Assembly: GCF_026168105.1 (NCBI RefSeq)
Contig: NZ_LBMW01000003.1
Span: forward strand, 248,001 to 312,000
DNA length: 64,000 nucleotides
Origin: Streptomyces hygroscopicus
GTDB lineage: Bacteria > Actinomycetota > Actinomycetes > Streptomycetales > Streptomycetaceae
Reading direction: 5' to 3'
Shown here: in pieces, positions 57,433 to 64,000 of the stretch
Position numbering within the stretch: the first letter of the stretch is position 1
Layout of the letters: every line of letters begins with the position of its first letter
Notes under the pieces: generated by a model
What the model was told of the DNA's origin: nothing
Seen by the model: the letters and a program-made list of their open reading frames with translations, nothing else
Databases searched by the model: none
Translations under genes and position numbers: made by a program

Positions 57433-57704
57433 GGCACCAGCGTCACCCGCGGTGGACAGCCACGCATCCCGGCCACACAGTCGCATCAGGCCCGGTACCG
57501 GGGCCAGCCGGGCTGCTTCTGCCTGTCGGAGTCGTAAGGCGGCGTGGGCTCGGAAACGACCTGCGACGCGGACTGTTCGTGCCCAGGCTGCGAGGTTCCT
57601 TTCGCCGGTGTCGTCATACGGCGGGCATGCTGTTCGTGCCGCACCGTACTTTCGCACGCGGCCTGCCCGGCATGACGGCGGCCACGCCCTTCATCAGGAC
57701 AAGG

Positions 57705-58460
57705 TCAGGCCTTCGAGTCGGAGGGGGCGGGTACGGCCGGCAGCGTGTCGAGGCCGGCGACCGCGGCGTTGAGGTGCTGTTGCACTGCTTCGGGCAGGGG
57801 CTGTCCGTCGATGGTGGCGAGCACGTCCCGGGCCAGGCGGTGAAGCTTTGTGTTGGTGTGCTGGGAGACCGCGACCAGGACGTTCCAGGCCTCTTCCGGG
57901 GTGAGGCGGAAGGAGGCCATCAGGACTCCTCGGGCGAGATCGATGATCGGGCGGGTCTGCATGGCCCGGCGCAGTTGGACGACTTCTGTGTGCAGGTCGT
58001 GCTCCGCGTCCTCGTCGGACTGTGTCTCCTGGGGCACAGGGGGGCGGTTCATGGTCGGCGATGTGTCCCGGTCGAGGGTGAACAGGGGCAGGGTGCGGGT
58101 GGCTGTCAGCACCCTCATCACGATGGGGCTGATCTTCCGGATGGTGATGGTCTTGCCGTCCTTCAGCGCATGCCGGCGCAGCCGCAGCAGGACGTTGAGT
58201 CCGGTGCAGTCACAGAACTCCACGCCGCTCAGATCGAGGTCGACGCCACTGTGCGATCGGCTGACAGCAGCCTGGAGGGCATGGTCCAGCAGCTGGTCGG
58301 TTTGGAGGTCGATCTCCCCGGACACCACCGCACGTATCCGCTCACCGTGCGGGTACGTCTCGACCAGCAGGCCGGGCAGCTCGGGCCGGGCCGGGCAGAC
58401 CTGCTGGGCGCCAACGGCGCCTGGATCTCTGAGCTGCACGGTAGGTGCTTGTTCGGACAT
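57705..58460 (-). CDS. STAS-ANTAR protein (anti-sigma antagonist-like with RNA-binding domain)
   Basis: This 251-residue protein has an N-terminal STAS domain (AVVSGEIDLQTDQLLDHAL; VDLDLSGVEFCDCTGLNVLLRLRRHA), where the usual phospho-Ser site reads DCT, so Thr may be the acceptor. The C-terminal ANTAR domain has VVQLRRAMQTRPIIDLARGVLMASFRLTPEEAWNVLVAVSQHTN. ANTAR domains bind dual hexaloop RNA to prevent termination, so this may join stress-type sigma signalling to antitermination. It is divergent from the winged-helix regulator. Confidence 0.9.
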   Translation of the reverse strand: MSEQAPTVQLRDPGAVGAQQVCPARPELPGLLVETYPHGERIRAVVSGEIDLQTDQLLDHALQAAVSRSHSGVDLDLSGVEFCDCTGLNVLLRLRRHALKDGKTITIRKISPIVMRVLTATRTLPLFTLDRDTSPTMNRPPVPQETQSDEDAEHDLHTEVVQLRRAMQTRPIIDLARGVLMASFRLTPEEAWNVLVAVSQHTNTKLHRLARDVLATIDGQPLPEAVQQHLNAAVAGLDTLPAVPAPSDSKA

Positions 58461-58534
58461 GGCTGCCGCTCCTGAAGCACGTCTCCGCTCCTTCCTGTCT
58501 CAGCTTCGGCTTCCCGCATGTCACCCGTCAAGTC

Positions 58535-58572
58535 TTACATGAAATAACTTTCACCTTTTTGTTTACGTGAAT
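58535..58572. promoter_or_regulatory. AT-rich divergent promoter with TTACRTGAA repeats
   Basis: TTACATGAAA (58535-58544) and TTACGTGAAT (58563-58572) are direct repeats 28 bp apart in an AT-rich stretch rare for this genome. They lie between the STAS-ANTAR and winged-helix genes and probably bind a regulator. Confidence 0.5.
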
Positions 58573-58594
58573 GCCAGGCCCTATCCTCGGGTGC

Positions 58595-58969
58595 ATGGGT
58601 GCAGTGCCGGAGACACACACAGGCTGGACGTTCCTGACCAATCACGCCCGCGTGCTGGCTGCGATCGCCGACGATCCCAACACGCGCATCCGCGATCTCG
58701 CGGCGCACTGCAGGCTCACCGAGCGTGCCGTCCAGAAGATCATCTCCGACCTGGAGCAGGACGGGTACCTCTCCCACACCCGGCAGGGACGCTCCAACGC
58801 CTACCGCATCGAAAAGGGGGCCACCCTCAGGCATCCCGCGGAGGTCGAAGCCGGTCTGACCGTGGCGGCTCTCCTGTCCGTCCTCGCCCGGCACGACGCC
58901 CAGCGCGGCAGGACCCGGCGGCCGCGGACGACGCCCGCACAGACACGGGGCGCCGAAGTCGACGAGTGA
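58595..58969 (+). CDS. Winged-helix transcriptional regulator
   Basis: This 124-residue protein has a MarR/ArsR-like winged helix: TGWTFLTNHARVLAAIADDPNTRIRDLAAHCRLTERAVQKIISDLEQDGYLSHTRQGRSNAYRI. A short C-terminal tail follows. The ATG at 58595 is chosen because the family usually starts a few residues before TGWTFLTNHARVL and because the ATG at 58571 overlaps a promoter repeat. It is common in Streptomyces; the ligand is unknown. Confidence 0.83.
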   Translation: MGAVPETHTGWTFLTNHARVLAAIADDPNTRIRDLAAHCRLTERAVQKIISDLEQDGYLSHTRQGRSNAYRIEKGATLRHPAEVEAGLTVAALLSVLARHDAQRGRTRRPRTTPAQTRGAEVDE

Positions 58970-59569
58970 CGGACTGCAGCCCAGACGACCTCAGGGCCGA
59001 AGAAAGCCGTTGTGGGACCACATGACGCTGCTCACGGTCCTCAGCTGGTCCCTCCACGGGCCGCCTTGAACGGCGCGTCATTGGGGGCATGCGCAGAACC
59101 GGAGCTGTGCCGGGACATCTCGCGGGACAGGGCCCTTGGCGTGGCCGGAGGCGTCGGTGTCGCAGATCCACTGGGGGAGTGGCGGCGGGACGACGAGCAG
59201 GAGTGGGGCGGTGAACCGGACGGCGCCACAGGCCTTGCCCGGGCCGGAGCCGAGTTCCTGCGGCGGATCCCGGAGCGGTCCCACCGCTTCGGAGATCCTT
59301 TCGTCGGGAGTTCTTCGAGGAGAGTGCGGGGATCGGGCCGTCGAGACCATCCTGTGCGTCGTCTTCGTGAGTGGGGTGCGGACCCGATGGCCGCGGTGGT
59401 CGGCTCGAGGAGCCTCGGGCAGGGACGGGGTACTGGGGCCAGGACGTCGGCAGCCTTGTTCAGGCAGCGATGGGTGCTCCCGGTGCCTGTGCCGGTCCAC
59501 CGGTGGCGTGACGGGCTCGCGCCGCTGCCCGGTGCCGTGCAGCGGCGCGAGGACATGTTCGTGCGTGGG
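58970..59569. other. Intergenic region, nothing recognised
   Basis: About 600 bp between convergent genes. Several frames are open for 100-170 codons, but all are Arg/Pro/Ser-rich shadows without motifs. No clear terminator for the upp gene was found. Confidence 0.45.
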
Positions 59570-60292
59570 CTATCGGTCCGTTCCGAAGTAGCGGTCTCCG
59601 AAGTCGCCGATGCCGGGCACCATGTAGGCGTTCTCGTTGAGCCTCTCCTCGATTGCGGAGGTCACGATCCGCACCCGGCCGAAGCGCTCGCACACTGCCG
59701 TGATGCCTTCCGGCACGGTGATGAAGTTGACGAAGACGATGTGCTCCTCGGGCACGCCGAGTTCGAGCAGCAGCTCGATGGCGGCCACCGCCGTGCCGCC
59801 GGTCGCCAGCATCGGGTCGAGCAGGAGGACGTGGCGGTCGGCGATGTCGTCGGGGAGCGCCTGGTAGTACAGGTGCGGTCGCTTGGTCGTTTTGTTCCGC
59901 TGAATGAGGATTTTGCCGATCCTGATCCCCGGGATCACCGCGCGCAGTTCGCTCTCCATGCTCTCCCCGGCACGCACGATGGGCACTGCGAGCAGCCCGT
60001 CGGTGAAGCGCAGCCCGTGGTACGTGCTGCCGACGGGAGTCCGGACGTCGTACGGCTCGAAGGGCAGGAGGTCGAGGGCGGCCTCGGTCAGGAGGCGGAT
60101 GATCCGGCCGGCGTGGAAGACGAAGTCCTGACGGCTGGCTTCACGGTTGCGGATGACGGTGTGCAGGGCGCGCAGCTGGTTCGTCTGGGGCAGCAGGTGG
60201 ACGTTGCGGCCGAGGTACTGCTCGATGGAGGCGACGGGCGCGGGGCCGGTCCACGCGGTCACGTCGGTGGTCTGCTGGAGTGCGCTGGTCAT
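59570..60292 (-). CDS. upp: Uracil phosphoribosyltransferase homologue of the C-nucleoside cluster
   Basis: This 240-residue protein has the Upp PRPP-binding motif HVLLLDPMLATGGTAVAAIELLLELGV, an early LRALHTVIRNREASRQDFVFHAGRIIRLLTEAALDLLP and the C-terminal uracil-site region AYMVPGIGDFGDRYFGTD. It is slightly longer than housekeeping Upp (about 208-215). It is the last gene of the NRPS-psuG-HAD operon, 26 bp after the HAD-DUF4243 gene. In minimycin-type clusters an Upp homologue is a regular member, with a proposed role in nucleobase salvage or self-protection. The ATG at 60292 has AAGGAC upstream. Confidence 0.9.
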   Translation of the reverse strand: MTSALQQTTDVTAWTGPAPVASIEQYLGRNVHLLPQTNQLRALHTVIRNREASRQDFVFHAGRIIRLLTEAALDLLPFEPYDVRTPVGSTYHGLRFTDGLLAVPIVRAGESMESELRAVIPGIRIGKILIQRNKTTKRPHLYYQALPDDIADRHVLLLDPMLATGGTAVAAIELLLELGVPEEHIVFVNFITVPEGITAVCERFGRVRIVTSAIEERLNENAYMVPGIGDFGDRYFGTDR

Positions 60293-60318
60293 CTGTGGTC
60301 CTTGCGTGGGGAGGGTGG

Positions 60319-62199
60319 TCAGTCGGCCGGCGGCTGTTCGAAGGTGGGCGGAAGCTCCGGGGTCGCGGTGAACTGGCCCGCGGCGACCCGGTAGATCGAC
60401 CTGCCGCCCGTGCGTTGCCACAGCTCGCGCATCACGTGGACGAGCTTGGGGTTGTGCTCTTCCTCCTCCTCGACGGCCCTGGCGATGTGCCAGTCCCATT
60501 CGCGGGCCCAGCGGGGGTCGGAGACGTCGTCCGTCGCGGTGTCGAAGAGGTCGTCGAGCGCGGTCAGCTTTCCGGGGCGTGAGAAGTGTCCGCGGGAGAA
60601 CAGCACGCCCAGGATGCCGGTCCAGTAGACCTTGACCACGTCGGGGCGCTGGGCGGCGGGGAGGGCGTCCGAGATGGCCCGCATCGCGTGCAGTGCGGTG
60701 ATGAGGTGCAGGAGCAGGAAGTCCCCTGGTTCCGCCAGATACAGCAGGGTGACCAGGTAGGCGAGCTGGTCCCAACTGTCAGCAGGGTCTTGTCCCTCGA
60801 TCCAGCCGGGGGTGTCGTGGATCAGCGGGTGGCCCTCGCCGAGCACCCGGGCGATCCGGTACTGGAGTCCGGACCTGAGCAGCTCCGGGTGGATCTCGGG
60901 CGAGGTCTCGCCGACCAGGTTCTCCACCCATGCGCCGAGCTGCGGCTGGTTTGCCTCCCAGTGGCCGGCGATGCGCAGCAGCGACTCCTTCGGCTCTTCC
61001 GCGCCGTGTGCGCCCGAGGGGACTGAGCGCTCGGGGTGGCAACTCACAGAGGAGAAGGCCAGGTAGGAGATGCCCTCGATGGCCATCCACCGGTGGTGGG
61101 CGGCCAGTGCCCAGCCCAGGTGGATGGTCGCGTGCTGGAGCGCTCCGGCCCAGCCGGGGAGCAGGTGCGGCAGGTAGCGGCGCAGCAGTTCGGGCATCCC
61201 GAGCTCCCGCTCGCGCCGGTCGAAGAACTCGCAGTAGGCGGCCCAGTCCTGGCGCCTGCCGACGAGTTGGAGCCAGTTGTCGTCGTCGATGGTCCGCCCG
61301 GGCGCCCTGGCCGGTTCGACCGCGCAGCCGTACGGCGTCATCCTGATGTAGTTGTCGTGATAGTCCTTGATCCGCTCCGGCGCGACGCCGAGGCCGGCGA
61401 GCGCGACGACGGCGTGTTTGACGTGGTTGGTCAGGTGACCGTTGAACTCGATGTGGTACGTGCGGTCGTTCAGCAGCCGGTCGACCACGTCGCTGTCGGG
61501 CAGCGTGCCGGTGATGTACGCCACGACCTCGGGGAAGGTCTCGGCCGTGTACGACGGCCGGGCCGACGCGAGTTCCGCCCGCCCGTGCACTCCGTAGGTG
61601 ACCGCGACCGATCTGGTCCCGGCCGCGTGCGCCATCTTCAGGTCGTGGGTGGTGTCACCGACCATCACGGCGTGCTCGGGGCGGGCGCCCAGCTGTTGGA
61701 GGATGCGCAGCCCCGACTCGGGGTGCGGCTTGGGGTGGGTGACGTCGTCCGCGCCGATCAGCACGGCGAAGTGGTCACGCAGTCCGGCCGCGGTGAGCAG
61801 GGCGTCGGCGCTGGCGTGGAACTTGCTCGTGGCCACCGTCAACGTCAGGCCGTGGCGCCGCAGTTCGGCCAGTCCCTCGGCGACGCCGGGGAAGACCAGC
61901 GAGCGGGCGCGGGGCAGGATGACGGTGCGGAACGCCTCCTGGTAGCGCGCGATGCCGTCGGCGACGCGGGGGTCGTCCTGCGGGACGCCCAGCAGCTTGG
62001 CGAACGCCTGCTCCAGTGGGAGGCCGATGGTGGCCCGGACGTCCGCCTCGTCCCGGGGGCTCTCGCCGAGCGCCTCGAAGGCCGCGGCGAAGGTCTCGAC
62101 GATCGCGCGCGGGGAGTCGACGAGCGTCCCGTCCAGGTCGAACATCGCCACGTGTGTCACAGCTGCCTCTTCCCTCTCCGTTTCCCTGGCGGTGCTCAC
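60319..62199 (-). CDS. HAD phosphatase fused to a DUF4243/questin-oxidase-like domain
   Basis: This 626-residue two-domain protein has a HAD phosphatase in residues 1-230: [36 protein letters not shown] and [16 protein letters not shown]. Residues 235-620 are a helical, His-rich domain ([79 protein letters not shown]) of the DUF4243/questin oxidase type. In indigoidine/minimycin clusters this is the IndB/MinC-type protein: the HAD part removes the 5'-phosphate from the C-nucleotide. The role of the second domain is less clear. The GTG at 62199 has AGGAG at 7 bases and overlaps the psuG stop by 4 bases. Confidence 0.9.
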   Translation of the reverse strand: MSTARETEREEAAVTHVAMFDLDGTLVDSPRAIVETFAAAFEALGESPRDEADVRATIGLPLEQAFAKLLGVPQDDPRVADGIARYQEAFRTVILPRARSLVFPGVAEGLAELRRHGLTLTVATSKFHASADALLTAAGLRDHFAVLIGADDVTHPKPHPESGLRILQQLGARPEHAVMVGDTTHDLKMAHAAGTRSVAVTYGVHGRAELASARPSYTAETFPEVVAYITGTLPDSDVVDRLLNDRTYHIEFNGHLTNHVKHAVVALAGLGVAPERIKDYHDNYIRMTPYGCAVEPARAPGRTIDDDNWLQLVGRRQDWAAYCEFFDRRERELGMPELLRRYLPHLLPGWAGALQHATIHLGWALAAHHRWMAIEGISYLAFSSVSCHPERSVPSGAHGAEEPKESLLRIAGHWEANQPQLGAWVENLVGETSPEIHPELLRSGLQYRIARVLGEGHPLIHDTPGWIEGQDPADSWDQLAYLVTLLYLAEPGDFLLLHLITALHAMRAISDALPAAQRPDVVKVYWTGILGVLFSRGHFSRPGKLTALDDLFDTATDDVSDPRWAREWDWHIARAVEEEEEHNPKLVHVMRELWQRTGGRSIYRVAAGQFTATPELPPTFEQPPAD

Positions 62200-63149
62200 G
62201 GCGTCTCCTCGCGTCGGAGCCGGGCGTGGGCGGCGGCGAGCCGGCCGCCGACCTCGGCGGTGTTGATGAGGACGGCCATGTTGGCCGTGGCGGAGCGGCC
62301 CTCGGTGGCGCGGTCCACGGCGCGCATGACGTACTTCGTCACGGCGCCGCCCCGCACCCCGTCGGCCTCGGCACCGCGCAGCGCCGCGGCGATGGCTTCC
62401 TCGATGTCGTCCCCGTCGATGGCGTCCTCCTCGCGGGTGGGGCTGGTGATGAGGACACCGCCGGGGTTGCCCAGGGCCCAGTGGGTGTCCACGGCCCTGG
62501 CGATCTGAGTTTCGTCGTCCAGCCGGTGCGGGGCGCGCAGCCCGCTGGAACGGCAGTAGAAGGCTGGGAAGTCGTCGAAGCCGTAGGAGATGACGGGAAC
62601 GCAGTGGGTCTCCAGGAACTCCATGGTCAGGCGGAGGTCGAGGATCTTCTTCGCGCCGGCGCAGACCACCGCCACCTTGGAGCGGGTGAACTGAATCAGA
62701 TCCGAGGAGATGTCCATGGTGGTCTCGGCGCCGCGGTGGACGCCGCCGATGCCGGCGGAGGAGAAGAAGGTGATGCCGGCGAGTTCCGCCGCCACCAGCG
62801 AGGAGGCGACGGTGCTGGCGCCCGTGCCGCCGGAAGCGAGGACGGCCGGCAGGTCCCTGCTGCTGACCTTGGGGATGCCGGGGGTCGAGGCGAAGCGCTC
62901 GATGTCCGTGTCGGTCATCCCGATCAGGATCCGGCCGTCGTCGATGCCGATGGTGGCGGGTACCGCGCCGCCGGCCCTTACGGCTTCCTCCACCTTGCGG
63001 GCGGTGGCCGCGTTGTCCGGGTAAGGGAGTCCGTGGGTGATGACGTTCGACTCCAGGGCCACCACCGGCTCGCCGTCGGCGAGGGCCGCGGCCACCTCAT
63101 CCGTGAAGACCAGGGGGACGGAATGCGGGCCGGGTGTTCGTGTGGTCAT
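62196..63149 (-). CDS. psuG: Pseudouridine-5'-phosphate glycosidase-type C-glycosynthase
   Basis: This 317-residue PsuG/IndA family protein has [20 protein letters not shown], the catalytic-Lys region with [65 protein letters not shown] and the C-terminal [11 protein letters not shown]. PsuG reversibly cleaves the C-glycosidic bond of pseudouridine 5'-phosphate. In this cluster it is expected to run in synthesis, joining ribose 5-phosphate to the heterocycle made by the NRPS. The gene starts 31 bp after the NRPS stop and overlaps the next gene. Confidence 0.94.
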   Translation of the reverse strand: MTTRTPGPHSVPLVFTDEVAAALADGEPVVALESNVITHGLPYPDNAATARKVEEAVRAGGAVPATIGIDDGRILIGMTDTDIERFASTPGIPKVSSRDLPAVLASGGTGASTVASSLVAAELAGITFFSSAGIGGVHRGAETTMDISSDLIQFTRSKVAVVCAGAKKILDLRLTMEFLETHCVPVISYGFDDFPAFYCRSSGLRAPHRLDDETQIARAVDTHWALGNPGGVLITSPTREEDAIDGDDIEEAIAAALRGAEADGVRGGAVTKYVMRAVDRATEGRSATANMAVLINTAEVGGRLAAAHARLRREETP

Positions 63150-63180
63150 GGGTTTCCTTCCAGGAACCGGGGTGCGGCGG

Positions 63181-64000
63181 TCAGTAGTTGGGCGTCTTGC
63201 GGAGCAGGTCCTGGCGGCGGACGATCTCGGGCTCGTAGACCCGCTCGTGCCAGGCCTCCTGCTCGACCGGCTCGATGGCGATGGAGACGACGTCCTCCTT
63301 GCATCCGAAGGCGTTGCTCACCGCGGAGGTGAGTGCGGCGAGGAGTTCCTTCTCCTGTGCCTCGCTGAGGGCGACGGGGAAGTGCTTGATGTTGATGTGG
63401 GGCACTCCGGCCTCCTGGGAGATGACGCGGGACAGGGACACCTGGCCCGGAAACGGTGACCCGGCAGCGGTGCGCAGCCGGTCGTTGACCAGCGCGGCGA
63501 GTTCGGTGACGTGCGGCTCGCGCAGCAGTTCGTAGTGGCCGGACGGCAGTTGGTGGACAGACGGCGGCCGGACGGAGAAGGCGTCCTGGTGCTCGATGAA
63601 GGAGTAGTTGTCGTCGTTGGCCTTGACGAGGGTCACGGGGGCGTTCAGACGTCGTCCGGTCAGCTCGTGGAACTCGTACGTCGGGGAGTAGGTGCGCTTG
63701 ACTATGCCGGTGACGGCCTGGACCAGTTCCGTGCCGAGGCCGGGAAAGCGGCTGGTGACGAAGTCGACGAAGCTGTCCTCGTCGGTGACGGTGCGCAGGC
63801 AGTCGTCCAGTTGCGGGCCGCTGAGGGTCCCGGCGAAGACGGAGTGGAGGAGGGCGACGAAGGCCCGGTCGGCGAAGTCCGCCCGGCCCGTCGGGCCGGC
63901 CGTGTCCTCCTCGCGCAGGCGCGGCATGCCCGGGGCGATGAGGAAGAGGTGTTCCACCCGCTGGCCGGCCTGCTCCAGCTGTCGGGCCGCCTCGAAGGCG
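63181..64000 (-). CDS. indC: Indigoidine/minimycin-type NRPS, C-terminal part (TE plus tautomerase-like domain)
   Basis: The frame is open to the right edge, so only the last 270 or so residues are seen. Most is the thioesterase end of a single-module glutamine-using NRPS ([91 protein letters not shown]). The final 75 residues form a 4-oxalocrotonate-tautomerase-like domain ([58 protein letters not shown]). The family (BpsA/IndC/MinA) oxidises and cyclises L-glutamine to the blue pigment indigoidine or the minimycin base precursor. It heads the operon with psuG, the HAD protein and upp. Confidence 0.88.
   Translation of the reverse strand, partial: AFEAARQLEQAGQRVEHLFLIAPGMPRLREEDTAGPTGRADFADRAFVALLHSVFAGTLSGPQLDDCLRTVTDEDSFVDFVTSRFPGLGTELVQAVTGIVKRTYSPTYEFHELTGRRLNAPVTLVKANDDNYSFIEHQDAFSVRPPSVHQLPSGHYELLREPHVTELAALVNDRLRTAAGSPFPGQVSLSRVISQEAGVPHINIKHFPVALSEAQEKELLAALTSAVSNAFGCKEDVVSIAIEPVEQEAWHERVYEPEIVRRQDLLRKTPNY

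Noticed and set aside
59041..59556. A minus-strand protein in the gap between the winged-helix gene and upp
   Set aside because: Arg/Pro/Ser-rich composition, no domain, no ribosome site.

Overview
The window is high-GC actinobacterial DNA, almost certainly a Streptomyces chromosome. The evidence is the strong G/C bias at third codon positions, the frequent GTG starts behind GGAGG-type ribosome sites, the many TetR, LysR, HxlR and IclR regulators, a PASTA Ser/Thr kinase, an ANTAR/STAS protein, a LAETG-type surface protein remnant and an indigoidine-type NRPS.

1-20970 is a near-complete choline/glycine betaine catabolic island. Choline is oxidised to betaine aldehyde and betaine (BetA 1782-3452, BetB 5459-6928). 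Betaine is imported by an OpuA/ProU-type ABC system (6949-10986) in which two permease halves are fused. It is then demethylated stepwise by a Rieske oxygenase (left edge), dimethylglycine oxidase (11238-13676) and heterotetrameric sarcosine oxidase (SoxB, a fused SoxD-SoxA, and SoxG). The released one-carbon units are handled by FolD, PurU and a MetF-like protein, and GlyA converts glycine to serine. An IclR regulator sits inside the island. A GTTGC-N7-GCAAC palindrome and variants of it lie in three of the island's promoters and probably mark its regulon.

20970-30520 holds small accessory genes (VOC protein, GNAT), a 19-bp minisatellite, a PASTA kinase, and a two-gene rifamycin-resistance unit: a glycosyltransferase followed by the RNA-polymerase protector HelR, under a recognisable rifamycin-associated element. 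After it come a SnoaL-like gene preceded by long hexanucleotide repeats and three small secreted proteins, one of them frameshifted.

30520-35567 is a graveyard of insertion sequences (IS21-, ISL3- and IS256-like fragments). It also carries a truncated sortase substrate and a pair consisting of a small helical protein and an NB-ARC/TPR STAND NTPase with six 126-bp tandem repeats. This pair is the most defence-like element in the window.

35568-59570 contains a secreted GH92 mannosidase and a series of small regulator-target pairs: LysR/MFS, TetR/cupin-hydrolase-MFS, HxlR/NmrA and TetR/hydrolase-epimerase. Several of these have clear palindromic operators between the genes. CorA, two GNATs, a SRPBCC protein, a STAS-ANTAR protein and a winged-helix regulator follow. 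Remnants of IS5, Tn3, an integrase-type transposase, a methyltransferase, an SDR and a MmyB-type regulator fill the gaps.

59570-64000 (minus strand, running off the right edge) is an indigoidine/minimycin-type C-nucleoside cluster: NRPS (TE plus a C-terminal tautomerase-like domain), PsuG-type C-glycosidase, a HAD phosphatase fused to a DUF4243/questin-oxidase-like domain, and a uracil phosphoribosyltransferase homologue.

No tRNA, rRNA, CRISPR array or replication origin was seen.
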